Source: Selaginella moellendorffii
Taxonomy: Eukaryota > Streptophyta > Lycopodiopsida > Selaginellales > Selaginellaceae
Reading direction: 5' to 3'
DNA: 64,000 nucleotides
Assembly (NCBI RefSeq): GCF_000143415.4
Contig: NW_003314278.1
Coordinates: 1,981,265 to 2,045,264, forward strand
Positions 9,087-19,557 of the stretch are shown here, one piece after another. Positions within the stretch are counted from its first letter, which is position 1; the number at the start of each line of letters is the position of its first letter. The translations under genes were made by a program, and so were the position numbers. Below the pieces are notes generated by a model. The model made no database searches. It saw only the letters and a list, made by a program, of their open reading frames with translations, and had not been told where the DNA came from.

Positions 9087-11125
9087 ATGGAAGTTTGTGA
9101 TCGAATTTGGGAAGCACAAGGGCCAGAAGCTCGGAGAAATTCCTCTTGGCTATCTTCGCTGGGTATCGACTAAAATGGCGAACGAGAAGATCGGGAAGAT
9201 CGCAATGGAAGTTCTCCGGCAGCGGCAGATCTCGACCCCATCGCGGGTGCCAGTAGAGCAACAATCGCCAGCGCCAGGTGATCTCTTGATCTCGATCCCA
9301 GGTGATCAAGATCACGAAATCCAGCTGCGCCGCGGGCGTCATGTCCAAGAACGCACAGGGGTCGTCGAATTCGCGAGCGTGGATCTGTGCGTCTCTGCAC
9401 TGCGAGGCTTCAGCGGCGGGATCGTCGAAGCCCGGGCTCTGGAGGAGCGCGTCGTCTCCAGCGCCAGAGTGTTCGCAGCAAATCGCCGCTACTTGTCCAA
9501 CCTCCTGCTGCTCGCCTATGGCAAATGCGGCGGGGGCGTGAGCGACGCAGTCCGGATCTTCACGGCGATGAGCAGCAAGGATCACTACTCCTGGAACACC
9601 ATGCTCAAGGTCTTTCTCGACAACCATCTCTGGCTGGAAGCGGAGAGGCTCTTCAACGAGATGGCACCTGGTGTGGCCAACTGCATCGCTTGCACCGAGA
9701 TGATCTCTCTGTATTCTTCGCAGGGGAGAGTGGCGGACGCTTGCGCAGCCTTCGATCGCATTCTTTCGCCGGACACAACCGCATGGAACGCCTTGATGGC
9801 GTGCTTCATGAGGAACGAGGTCTCCACTGATGCCCTCACTGCGTGTTTCGAGCGAATTCCCCACAAGGATCAAGTATCATGGAACCTTCTCCTTGCAGGG
9901 CTGGGGAGAGCTGGGCATCTCGCATTCCAGAAGATGCCCGTGTGGGATTTGGTTGCCCTCAACACGTTGGTCGAGAAGAGGGGAGCTGCCGGCGAGAGGG
10001 CGAGAGAAGAATCGTGTGATCTGCGTGCCAGCGAGAAGGACATCGTCTCCTGGGCTCTCCTCCTGCGCGAGTATGCCCACAATGGGCAGCTCGAGGAGCT
10101 CGGCACCTGCTTTTTCAAGATGCCGTGCCACAACGAGGTGGTGGCAACGCTGGTGGCATCCGCCTTTGGCAAGCAGGGGTACGTGGAAGCGACAAAGGCC
10201 GTGTTTGATCGAGTGCATGGCATTGGATCGTGGACCGCGCTCGTCACGGCAAATTCCCGCGCTGGAGAGCTTGCCGAGGCGGAAAAGCTTTTCTACCTCA
10301 TGCCAATGTGGGGCATTGAATCGTCTACTGCGATTATGTCCGTGTATGCAAGAAACGACCTGGTGGACAAGTGCGACTGGGTGTTTTCCGATCTCATGCA
10401 ACACCGTGACGCCACCACCTGGACTGTGCTCATTGCCGCATATGCTCACTCAGGATACTCACTCTGCGCGCGTTCCGTTTTGGAGAGGATGCCGATGACG
10501 GAGCTCACGAGCTGGAATGCAATGCTCAACTCGGAAAGAATCCCTTCCGAGGATCATCTAATGGATCTGTTCAACGAAATGCCGGAGCGCGACATAAACT
10601 CCTGGACTCTCATGGTGTCCGCATTTGCCAAGCGCAGGGACATGTCTACCGCGCTGAAGCTTCTGGATCTGTGCCCGGCGTGGGCAGCCAGCGTCTGGAA
10701 CGCGGTGATTTCTGGATATGGACGCCATGCTTGCGTTGAAGAGGCAGTGGGGGCGTTTTTCAAGATGCTACTTGACGATGTGGAGCCCGATTCCGTCACC
10801 TTCGTCTGTCTGTTGGGAGCGATGAGCCTTGCCGGAGATGTGGAGAAGGTGAGGGCATGGTTCCTGGTTCTGCGGGACTTTGATATTGGAGAGGAGAGGT
10901 GCGCTTGCTTGAGCAGGCAAGGTGAGCGAAGCTGAAGAACTCCAGGCAACCATGCCCTTCACTGCCGATACGGGCACCATGTTTGCTCTACTAAATGCGA
11001 GCAACCTCGAGGGAGACCATAAGGGTGCTTCGAAGGCAGCTCGGGAAGTGATGTGCCTGAAATCAAGTAACACTGAAGTTGTCATGGCCAACATCTTGCT
11101 CAGTCACGCCAACAAAGGGGCGTGA
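9087..11125 (+). pseudogene. decayed PPR paralogue with N-terminal FGKHKG module
   Basis: The coding match runs in one frame from about 9097 to 10935 (612 codons). It begins IEFGKHKGQKLGEIP and YLRWVSTKM, a close relative of the N-terminus of the gene at 27436, followed by ~14 PPR motifs. Two defects are visible. The only nearby ATG (9087) is in another frame, and no in-frame ATG precedes the module. At about 10905-10930 the frame ends (TGA at 10933), while the expected E-region sequence (VSEAEELQATMPF, then NILLSHANKG) resumes in a different frame to a stop at 11125. No DYW domain follows. An unseen intron or a non-AUG start could rescue parts of it, but two independent breaks favour a pseudogene. 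Confidence 0.72.
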
Positions 11126-11760
11126 CGCTCAGTTTTCGTGCTGGATGATTAGGGGAGGCACTAAAAATTCTGATAAGTTGAGTATATGATGCAAATTTTG
11201 CGTCGTTGAGAGTGTCGGGGGTCAAAATTTTGCGAGAGTCCAGTGTCAAAAATGATGCTGCTGTGAAACTTGGGGTGCCATTCTTGGCTGTCTATTCCCT
11301 GCTGAGAATTGAGATGCTGGTACCAATTTGGTGAACTAGCGTCAATGCCTTCAAAAGCTGTTGCAAAAATTGTGCAGCTTCGACCTGGCTGTGTCTTTGT
11401 GAAGAATGGAGCTAAGCTGGAGTTAGGAGCTGGGTTTCAAGCTACAAAATGCTATCTCGGTTGTCAGGAAAGTCGTGGAAAAATTCGTTAAGTGGGGCTG
11501 AGAACCTGCTGTGTTGTCGCCAACTTCGTAGAATATTATCCCGCATTACTAAAATGTTGCATACAACTTCTTGGAATAAGAAAAATAAAGAGACTGGTCG
11601 TATTTCCACCGGATGACGAGTTGCAAGACATAAGTTCCGTCCTTGCGATTTGCAAGCACTTGTCGAGCTTCTGCTGATGGCACCACTGGGATTCTTCTCA
11701 GGAAGTACAGGGAGATAGCTAGAAAGCACTGCCTCTGACCAAGAACGCGAGAACCATGAT
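11126..11760. other. intergenic, no feature seen
   Basis: This 635-bp stretch lies between the decayed PPR copy and the uS9m stop codon. Both strands were inspected. The short open frames show no family pattern, and no tRNA or clear repeat was found. Confidence 0.4.
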
Positions 11761-12796
11761 CTACCTCTTGACCCACTGGAATCCCCTGCGAGCCTTAGCT
11801 CGTCCCGGCTTCTTTCTCTCCACGATTCTTGGATCCCTGGTAAGATAGCCACCTGCGATTGCCGGAAAGATCAACACATTCGCAACTAAAAGCAAAAGAC
11901 TTTTACCTCGTCGTAGGGGAAGCCGGAGAGACGGATCAAAAAGCTGGATTGCTCGGCTGATGCCATGCCTCACAGCTCCTGCCTGCCCTGAATTCCAAGA
12001 AGAGAAGCAAATCAGTTCTTGCGAAGAATGTGACACGAAGAAACCAAGAGAAAATCCAGACCTGAGAGACCACCACCTCTCACGAGTGCTTTCACGTCAA
12101 ACTTTCCCAGCGTGTTCGTCACGCAGAATGGCTCCAGTATGTGGACGCGATGATCCAGCTGCCTGAAGTAGAGATCGTGGCTCATCTTGTTCACCATGAT
12201 GTTACCACTCCCCTCCGAGAGCCACACACTGGCCTGGCTCGTCTTCCTCCCGCCTCGAGCATACGATCGCCCTTGATCGTCCACCACTCTCACCCTCGAG
12301 TCGGCCAACTTCTTGAGTCTCTGCATCTCAGCCACTCGCCGCTTCTCCTTGAGGCGCATCTTGATCTCGTCCGGTGACAGCTCCTCCAGGATCGGTCGCT
12401 GCTCCTCGGGGAAATCCTCCGACTTGAACCAGCTGCTTAGCTCCGCGTCGGTCAGAGACAGCGCCCCAAAGAGCTCTCCAAATGTGGGCTCTTTCTTCCC
12501 TGCACGATTGCATCCACTATCGATAAGAAATTCGATTAAAACAAACAAAAGAGAAATTCGACTCCCCAGAAGAAAGAAGAACGAACCCTTTCTAGGCTAG
12601 GAGACTCACCTCGCTTGGATTCCTGGGCCCTCCGGACGGTGTCCGTCTTGACATCCTGGATGATATCATCCAGCATCTCAATCTGCGCGTCGCGCTCCTC
12701 TTTCCCAGCATTGGCATCACTAGGTCGATCGCAGAAGTGCCGACATCCAGAGGGAAGCCGCCAGCGTCCATGCCTCCTCAGTGCCAGTCGCAGCAT
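11761..12796 (-). CDS. mitochondrial ribosomal protein uS9m
   Basis: Four exons, 12610-12796, 12062-12499, 11907-11987 and 11761-11852, give a 265-aa small-subunit protein. The C-terminal third is the universal S9 fold: [19 protein letters not shown], then [19 protein letters not shown] and the terminal GFQWVKR, where uS9 proteins typically end in a basic K-R tail reaching the P-site. The N-terminal extension begins [17 protein letters not shown], typical of a mitochondrial presequence, and includes the plant uS9m-type block [15 protein letters not shown]. All introns are GT-AG with matching phases, and the summed exons are divisible by three. A telo-box at 12798-12806 abuts the start codon. 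Confidence 0.93.
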
Positions 12797-13059
12797 TAAA
12801 CCCTAGAGTTGCCTCAGCAATGTAAGCATCTATTAGTCGAGGTAAAAGAGGATCGTGCCCCGTCCACAACCTCGCTTTTTGTAAATTCCTGTAGAGCAAG
12901 TAGAATCGGTTAAAGTTTTCTTTTTTCCTGACGTGGAGATCCAAACTTCCTGATTTTGTGAAACTCTTGCGGAAGAACCCTTAAAAAGTTGACAAACGAT
13001 GGGGTTGGAGCTTGCAAAATTATCCACCTTTAGAATGATTCGCCATCGAAGGCGAGCAA
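12797..13059. other. intergenic, upstream of uS9m
   Basis: This presumably contains the uS9m promoter. It has a telo-box at 12798-12806. Nothing else was recognised. Confidence 0.35.
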
Positions 13060-13352
13060 AACGTCGACCTTCTGTCAGAGGGTACATCTTGCTCACAAGA
13101 ACACTGGTTTTTTCGAATCATCTTCAAGCTGCTTGTTTTCGGTTGTTTAGGCTTTTCATCTTTGTCTTGCAGAGACATTATTCCCGTGCCACTCATCAAG
13201 CATTTTTTGAGCGACGTATGGTGTGCTAAACAATTTCAGCTTCTTTACTTCAGCGTTGGAAAAGCCGAAGCACTGTTTCTTGGATTAACAGCAGCTGTAA
13301 GATGAAATCCACCATGGACTCGACTCGCCGAATATTATTGTCACCTAGAACG
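13060..13352. pseudogene. scrambled fragments of a DEG10-like protease gene
   Basis: Three adjoining pieces match the intact protease gene at 15330-17393 but in mixed orientation. About 13065-13145 matches 16386-16475 in reverse (region coding for [14 protein letters not shown]). About 13168-13223 matches 16283-16340 in direct orientation, including the intron end and [14 protein letters not shown]. About 13225-13350 matches 16036-16255 in reverse with internal deletions, and the serine-protease NPGNSGG site reads NPRNS. The frame is destroyed, so this is a dead copy. The mosaic orientation suggests at least one inversion after or during duplication. Confidence 0.75.
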
Positions 13353-13580
13353 AGTTATATCTATATAAAGATTTATACTTTTATTGACCATATTAATTGA
13401 TAAGAATGGCAGATATGAATGTTCCAAATGATTTTCTTGCGCCATACTCCTGCTGGCCGTCGGATGCGCTCCTCCCATCGTGGCCGCCCACATCGTCACA
13501 ATAAAATTAGTGTGGGTTCCGATCAGGGAGGACAAAAATAAAATAGTCTTATTAACAATTGATATCAAACAAAAATTCGT
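13353..13580. other. short intergenic, no gene seen
   Basis: A 228-bp spacer between the protease fragments and the PPR stop codon. It is AT-rich in its first part and probably holds the 3' untranslated region of the PPR gene. Confidence 0.3.
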
Positions 13581-15269
13581 TTAACCAACGCAAAGATTTG
13601 AGAATACAACATACGAGGCAGGATTATCATCGTGCTCTTGTTCCAGTGAAACCCTTATCATCTCCCCTTGAACTCTACAAGCGCCAGCCACACTTCTCCA
13701 GCTCACAGCATCGGGCTCAAATGGCATGGCGTGGAAGAGCTCCTCGGCACGCTCCAGCTGCCCGGCCCGAGCCAGTACATCGATCACGATCATGTAGAGC
13801 TCGGGAGTGAGAAAGATTCCATCGTAGTCACTAGCTATGGTCGCAAAACAGTGACATGCTACTTCCACCATGCCTGCGTGACTACACGCACAGAGAACAC
13901 TGACAAAGGTCGAATCTATGGGAGAAATCCCGTCGAGGATCATCAGCGCAAACAGCCACAGCGTGTCGAGAGCTCCACCGCTTGCGGCATGAGCAGCGAT
14001 CAGGGCATTCCACGAGACGGCATCACGATGGAGATCGTGGACGAAGAAGAGATCTCTTGCCACCTCCAGCTTCCCACATTTCGCATACATATCAAGAACG
14101 GCGGTTCTCATCGACATATCGGTGTCGAGTTTCTGTTCCACGATCTCTTCGTGGATGATTCTTCCCACGGATAGCGATGGAATGCTCGCGCAGGAGCTGA
14201 GAGCTGCGAGAATCGCTATGTGGTCGATCCTAAGACCCTCGAGATCCATCGCGAGAAACAGCCCGAGAGCTCGCTCGTGATGCCCGTTCCGGGCATAAGC
14301 GTGGATCATTGCAGTCCAGCCCACTGGATCATTGGATTCAAATGAGCAAAAGAACTCCCGCGCTTTCTTAAGATTTCCGTTGTCGGAGTAGCCTCCCAGC
14401 ATAACAGTGCACGAAACATCGTCTTGCTCGGGCATTCTATCGAATATCTTCCTCGCCATAGCCACATTTCCGTTCCTGGCGTAGGCTTGGAGCATCCCAG
14501 TCCAGGACACGATATCTCTCCGCGGGATCTCATCGAAAAGAGCTTTCGATTCCTCGATCCGGCCCTGGCGTCCCAGTTCCTGGAACAAATCTATCCATGC
14601 CAGTGCATCCCTTTGGGGGATTCTGCGGAAGAGCTCCTTCGCTTGCTCGAGCTTACCCTCTTTGGTCAACCCAGCCAGCACTGTGTTCCACGACACGAAA
14701 TCTCGCCCCGCCATCTCGCCAAGCAGCAAATCCATTGCGATCGAGGCGTGGCCGTGCTGCGCATACGCCGAGATAACAGTATTGAGAGAAATCACATCAG
14801 GCTTTTCGATCCTCGCGAAGATCTTTGCCGCGCTCTCGACATGCCCTCGCTGGGCATACGCAGCGAGCATGATATTCCAAGAAACGTTGTCGCGGTCCGG
14901 GATCTGGTCGAAGCAGTGCCTGGCTTGGACGAGATCGTTGCTTTGGACAAATGCCCGGATCATCGTGTTCCACGAAACCACATTTCGATGTGGCATTCGA
15001 TCAAAGGCCTCCTCTGCTCTGCGACAGTGCCCTCTCTGGGCATTTGCCGTGACCATAATATTCCAGGAGTAAATATTTCGCTGGGAGATGCGATCGAAGG
15101 CGAGTCGAGCTTGATCCAGGCACCCGCACTGCGCATACATGGCGACGAGGAGATTCCCAATGAGAGTATCGCGATCGGCGCCATCTCTCTTAAGCTGCGA
15201 GTGGAGGCGCTTGCCCTCGAGCAGTGCCCTGCTAGCAGCATACTGGCGAAGAAGAGAGGCGGCATTCAT
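13581..15269 (-). CDS. PLS-type pentatricopeptide repeat protein, ends in E region
   Basis: An intronless 562-aa frame starting MNAASLLRQYAASRALLEG. It has about fourteen short-spaced PPR motifs rich in S-type repeats (NIYSWNIMVTANAQRGHC and NVVSWNTMIRAFVQSNDLV are typical). It then has an L/S pair (LDMYAKCGKLEVARDLF) and an E1-like end (IVIDVLARAGQLERAEELF, then ASYVVFSN). It stops five residues after that, with no E2 or DYW domain. Known: such proteins recognise organelle transcripts, usually for C-to-U editing. The start lies only 60 bp from the divergent DEG10-like start codon, so the two must share a promoter or 5' leaders. Confidence 0.9.
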   Translation of the reverse strand: MNAASLLRQYAASRALLEGKRLHSQLKRDGADRDTLIGNLLVAMYAQCGCLDQARLAFDRISQRNIYSWNIMVTANAQRGHCRRAEEAFDRMPHRNVVSWNTMIRAFVQSNDLVQARHCFDQIPDRDNVSWNIMLAAYAQRGHVESAAKIFARIEKPDVISLNTVISAYAQHGHASIAMDLLLGEMAGRDFVSWNTVLAGLTKEGKLEQAKELFRRIPQRDALAWIDLFQELGRQGRIEESKALFDEIPRRDIVSWTGMLQAYARNGNVAMARKIFDRMPEQDDVSCTVMLGGYSDNGNLKKAREFFCSFESNDPVGWTAMIHAYARNGHHERALGLFLAMDLEGLRIDHIAILAALSSCASIPSLSVGRIIHEEIVEQKLDTDMSMRTAVLDMYAKCGKLEVARDLFFVHDLHRDAVSWNALIAAHAASGGALDTLWLFALMILDGISPIDSTFVSVLCACSHAGMVEVACHCFATIASDYDGIFLTPELYMIVIDVLARAGQLERAEELFHAMPFEPDAVSWRSVAGACRVQGEMIRVSLEQEHDDNPASYVVFSNLCVG

Positions 15270-15329
15270 TAATCGCCATTAGGGTTTAGGGTTTATTCGT
15301 TCTTGCCATGGCGATCTAGCGAGATCACA
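15270..15329. promoter_or_regulatory. 60-bp bidirectional promoter with telo-box and mini-uORF
   Basis: Only 60 bp lie between the ATG of the PPR gene (minus) and the ATG of the DEG10-like gene (plus). The centre is a tandem telo-box (TTAGGGTTTAGGGTTTA, 15279-15295). A four-codon upstream ORF (ATG GCG ATC TAG, 15308-15319) ends 10 nt before the protease start. No TATA box is evident. Confidence 0.6.
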
Positions 15330-17393
15330 ATGGCGCTGTTTAGATCGCTAGGTAGAGTCTCTCGGGCAGCGGCTGCGCGGTTCTCCAAAAACAGCGTTAG
15401 ATCGTGTAGCTCGCAGGCTCCTCCCCTGATTTTAGGAAGTAGGAGATTTTGCGATGCTCTGGGGCGGCCGAGCGGCAGCCGGCATTCGTGCCGGCATTTT
15501 TGTAGCGCGGTGCCGCCGATTTTTCTGGAGGACTTGGATGTTGAGAGGAGAGATCCCCAGGGTGGATTGGACGCTGCCCTCAACAGTGTCGTCAAGATTT
15601 TCACGGTGTCGAGCAGCCCGAACTACGTCTTGCCTTGGCAGAAGAAGCCACTCCGCGAACTCACTGGCTCCGGTATGATTTTCTTCTTCTCTTTCGATTT
15701 TTCCTGGAGTGAACTCTTTTGCTTTTCCAGGATTTGCGATCTCTGACAGGAGAATTCTTACGAATGCACACGTCGTTGCGGATCATAGCTATGTCATGGT
15801 CCGCAAGCATGGATCGGCTGTCAAGTTTCGTGCCAAAGTTCAAGCTGTTGGACACGAGTGTGATCTAGCGCTGCTCCGGGTTGACGATGATGATTTTTGG
15901 GAAGGGATTGAGCCGCTTGAGCTGGGTGATATCCCATTCTTGCAAGACTCAGTCGCTACCGTGGGCTATCCTCAAGGTGAAAGAAAAGTTTTTCTCTACC
16001 CGTGTTGTAGTTTAAGCTGACTCCTCCTTGTTTTCAGGTGGCGATAATATTTGTGTGACTAGAGGCGTGGTTTCAAGAGTCGAGCCCGTGCAGTACATCC
16101 ACGGTGGATCTCATCTGATAGCTATACAAATTGATGCTGCTGTTAATCCAGGAAACAGTGGCGGTCCGGCTATGTATAATAATACAGTCGTTGGAGTTGT
16201 GTTCCAAAATCTTTCCAATGCTGAAAACGTTGGGTAAGGAAGCTGAAATTGTTTTTCTTCTTTGTCTCGAGCTTGTGCTTTTATACAGATATATTATTCC
16301 CGTGCCAGTCATCAAGCACTTTCTGAGCGATGTAGAAGAAAGGGGACGATACATAGGCTTTTGCGGCTTAGGACTTGTGTGCCAATCAACTGAAAACAAG
16401 CAGCTGAGGGATCACTTGAAGATGGATTCGAAAAAAACCGGTGTGCTTGTGAGCAAGGTGTACCCTCTGACGGAGGTGAGCAACTACATAAAAAAGGACG
16501 ACGTCTTGCTTGCCTTTGATGGTGTCCTTATCGCAAATGATGGCTCAGGTATGTTTCTGCGGCGTCTTTCCTTTCTAACGGTGAATCATTTTGCAGTTAC
16601 TTTTCGAAACAGGGAGAGAATCTCTTTTGTTCACTTAGTGACCATGAAAAGAGAAGGCGAGTCGGCCGCTTTACGAGTTTTGAGAGATGGAAAGGAGATC
16701 AACTTTAACGTTAAGCTCGCTCCGGTAGTATTTATTGTTAGTATCACTGCCGAGAACTAACGTTGTGTGTGTTCCTTTCAAGGTGAAACCTTTGGTACCA
16801 AATCACCAGTTCGAGCGCCTTCCAAGTTATTACATATTTGCCGGTCTGGTCTTTGTGCCACTTACATTACCATACTTGCACGAATATGGTGACGATTGGT
16901 ACAACGCTTCACCCAGACGGCTTTGTGATCGGACCTTCTCCAAGATGCCGAAAAAACCAGGAGAACAGTTCGTCATCATGTCACAAGTAAGCTACCAAAA
17001 CTCTTATTGTTGACGATACAAAAAAACTCTGTTCATAGGTACTCATCGATGACATCAATGCGGGGTACGAGCGGCTTGCTGAGCTCCAGGTACATTTCTG
17101 GATTCTAGTATGTTATGGAGACCATTTTGTTTATGCAGGTGAAACAAGTCAATGGCGAGAAGATTGTGAATCTTCAGCACCTCAGGCGCCTTGTCGAAGG
17201 GTGCAAGGAGCCTTACATTCGGTTTGATTTGGATGATGGACGGGTTATCGTGCTAAAGTATGAATCCGCGAAGGAGGCCTCGTTGCGCATTTTGCAGAAC
17301 CACCGAATATCGTCACCGGTGTCCACGGACCTCTTGGAAGCAGATAAAGAGGAGGAATCAAGCGACGATGCTGAGCAGGAAGGGACCTTGTGA
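15330..17393 (+). CDS. DEG10: DEG10-like serine protease, mitochondrial
   Basis: Eight exons, 15330-15672, 15731-15976, 16038-16233, 16289-16548, 16597-16724, 16783-16986, 17039-17089 and 17139-17393, give 560 aa. It is a trypsin-fold HtrA/DegP family protease. Catalytic triad: His128 (TNAHVVAD), Asp159 (HECDLALL) and Ser237 (NPGNSGGP). A first PDZ domain ([12 protein letters not shown], then [12 protein letters not shown]) follows, and a C-terminal PDZ2-like region with [26 protein letters not shown] and YERLAEL that marks the plant DEG9/DEG10 branch. Known: DEG10 is mitochondrial and linked to heat tolerance. The N-terminus ([19 protein letters not shown]) is a good mitochondrial presequence, favouring DEG10 over nuclear DEG9. 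A dead, rearranged copy lies 2-4 kb away. Confidence 0.93.
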
Positions 17394-17640
17394 TAAGCGT
17401 CCTGTCTTTTCGAGGTGCAATGCACGATTTTTGTTTCTTTTCACAGTTCGATTCTTCCGCACTGCGACCCACTCTGTAAAGGAGGAGGATTCGCAAGAGT
17501 TTGTCCAGTGGATTTCTCACAGGCTAAGCAGGAATTTTGCTGATCCCGTCCTGGTACGTCTTTGAACAAGGAATAAAGAAAATAAAAAAATGTAACTTCG
17601 CTTTTTCTACAGGAATTTACAAAAGTGTGTTGCACCACCT

Positions 17641-18879
17641 CTAAAAGATGATTCCGGCTGTGGCTGCTCCCCGGGGTATTGACGGAAGCTCGTCCTTTCG
17701 TCCTAGCCTGTGCACAACCTTCTGGTGAAACAGCTCTCCATCCTCTCGGAGCTCCACCGGCATCCTCAGCGTTCTCTGGATCGTGTCCTGGACATCGGTG
17801 TAGTACCCGGCACAGCCCCTGTACATCTCGAAGATCATTCCCAGCTGCATGTCGTGCGAGACACATCCGGCGAAGAATGCCCCGATGCTCAGCAGCGAGG
17901 CCGGTATGGGATGAGAGTTCGCAAGGTTGGCGATCCCAGCGAGCAAAGCCATGGCCGGACCAGCGATGGCGAGTCCCTTGTTCACGCTCAAGATGATCCG
18001 ACACATCTTCAAGTAGTTCTCCACGTCCTTGTCCAGGAGGCTGGAGACACGCAGCAAGTCCTCCTCGATCTTCCGGCTCCAGCCATTCGAACTGGACGTC
18101 TCGGAGGCGACGCGGATGATCGGGGCGGAGGGGTCGTAGCTTGTCCCGGAAGGTGAGGGGGAGATCTTCTCCGGGAACTTTGGAAGGCCGCCGGGGGTGA
18201 GGGGGAGGGGATAGGCCTGGTCCAGGGCGTGGAACTTTGAGATCCTGTCCTGGAAGAAGAGCCTCGAGTCCTCCCGGAGGGACGGGGAGATGGCCAGCGT
18301 GGAGTCGATCTCCTGGAAGAGGTTAGCGAACTGGCGTGCCGCGGTGCGCTGCTCCTCGGCAAGCTGCGATGGCTGGAACTTGTTCACGGCGGCCATGACG
18401 AGAGCTGCGAAGACGTCGAGGAGCCCCGCCGAGAGCGCCAGGCTGAGGCCGTGAATGGAAGATCCGTTTAGAGCGGAGAGGACGCCCGCGGTCACCGTTG
18501 CCAGGCGGAGGCTGCCTTGGAAGAGCTTGTTCCAGTCGTCTCGCTGCTGGGCGATGATGGAGTGCATCTCCTTGCGGTCAGAGATGGAGGCCTGGAGGAT
18601 TCGGAGCTTGGCGAGGAGCTTCTGGTTCTCGAGCATCGCGGATTCGTCGAGCCAGCCCTTGAAGACGTCGGCTGCTGGCTGGACTCTCTCCACGGCGGGC
18701 GAGAGCTTCACTGCATTGATCTTTGCGGAGGAGCAAACTTGGGACGGACCCGTTGACACTGCTGACTGAGGAGGAGTTTTGATCCTTGAGAGTGGCGAAA
18801 AGCCATAGCTTTCTCCTCCTCCAACAGCCTTCATCCCCATGGCTTGGGCGCTGATGTTAATCTGCGAGGACATCGCCAT
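17641..18879 (-). CDS. At4g22030-like protein (annotated elsewhere as probable F-box), putative plastid
   Basis: An intronless 412-aa frame. A Ser-rich N-terminus of ~50 residues precedes a helical region (KLLAKLRILQASISDRKEMH and IIAQQRDDWNKLFQGSLRL). Then come two hydrophobic hairpins (GLSLALSAGLLDVFAALVMA; IAGPAMALLAGIANLANS) separated by a soluble segment with NKFQPSQLAEEQRTAARQF. The pattern is remembered from the plant family around Arabidopsis At4g22030. Databases label that family F-box, but I see no F-box motif in this copy. Molecular function is unknown. The leader is compatible with plastid targeting, and the paired hydrophobic segments suggest membrane association. A TATA box stands at 19004-19011. 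Confidence 0.65.
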   Translation of the reverse strand: MAMSSQINISAQAMGMKAVGGGESYGFSPLSRIKTPPQSAVSTGPSQVCSSAKINAVKLSPAVERVQPAADVFKGWLDESAMLENQKLLAKLRILQASISDRKEMHSIIAQQRDDWNKLFQGSLRLATVTAGVLSALNGSSIHGLSLALSAGLLDVFAALVMAAVNKFQPSQLAEEQRTAARQFANLFQEIDSTLAISPSLREDSRLFFQDRISKFHALDQAYPLPLTPGGLPKFPEKISPSPSGTSYDPSAPIIRVASETSSSNGWSRKIEEDLLRVSSLLDKDVENYLKMCRIILSVNKGLAIAGPAMALLAGIANLANSHPIPASLLSIGAFFAGCVSHDMQLGMIFEMYRGCAGYYTDVQDTIQRTLRMPVELREDGELFHQKVVHRLGRKDELPSIPRGAATAGIIF

Positions 18880-19003
18880 AGCTCCAATGATTTACAGCTC
18901 TTGTCGAGGTATCTCGCAGAGGTGGAAGACAGCCTGGTGTGAGAGCGAGAGAAAATGGATGAAATGAGATATAATATGTGCCCCTAGAACAAGGGGATAG
19001 CAG

Positions 19004-19011
19004 TTTTTATA
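19004..19011 (-). promoter_or_regulatory. TATA box of the At4g22030-like gene
   Basis: TATAAAAA on the minus strand, 125 bp upstream of the ATG at 18879. A weaker TATATTA-like element lies closer, near 18970. Confidence 0.5.
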
Positions 19012-19557
19012 GTCCGGAATGGAAGGAGCCGGCAATCGCGGCCGTCCAAAATGGATTCCGGAATGGAAGGCTTGCACTCCCGCGTGGACTGGGAATAGTG
19101 TTGACCGGAACAAGCGATGGCGATAGTCAACAAGAAGACCAAGCAAAGTTTAAAGGTTATAGTCAACAAAGGCAAAGACTAAGCACTTAGTAAAGCGTAT
19201 TATTAGCTGTAGTAAGCTGAAAACTAAACAAAATTAATTGAAAGCATAGAATGTTATTACATTTAATGTCTAATATGTTACTTTTTCTTGGACAAAACTA
19301 ATGGTTCTATGGGTTTACAAAATTTTCTTGACCACTGTAGACCACTGTAACAATTACAAATTTTTCTTGACCACTGTAACAATTGCTCAACAGTGGGTCT
19401 GGAAAATATGCACATATGAATGTACAATAAATTCAAGAATAAGTAGTAGGCTATACAGCATATCCTTTGGCGTGGTTGACTTACAACGAAGGCGAAGACC
19501 AGGTAAAAGCAAGCTTCTCTTATTAGTTTACAGTGTATCCTTTCCCGCGTGATTGAC
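19012..19557. other. intergenic with short direct repeats
   Basis: No gene is seen. The block TTTTCTTGACCACTGTA occurs at 19323-19339 and again near 19362-19378, and a partial third unit (GACCACTGTA) follows the first copy directly. The rest is AT-rich and unstructured to the eye. Confidence 0.45.
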
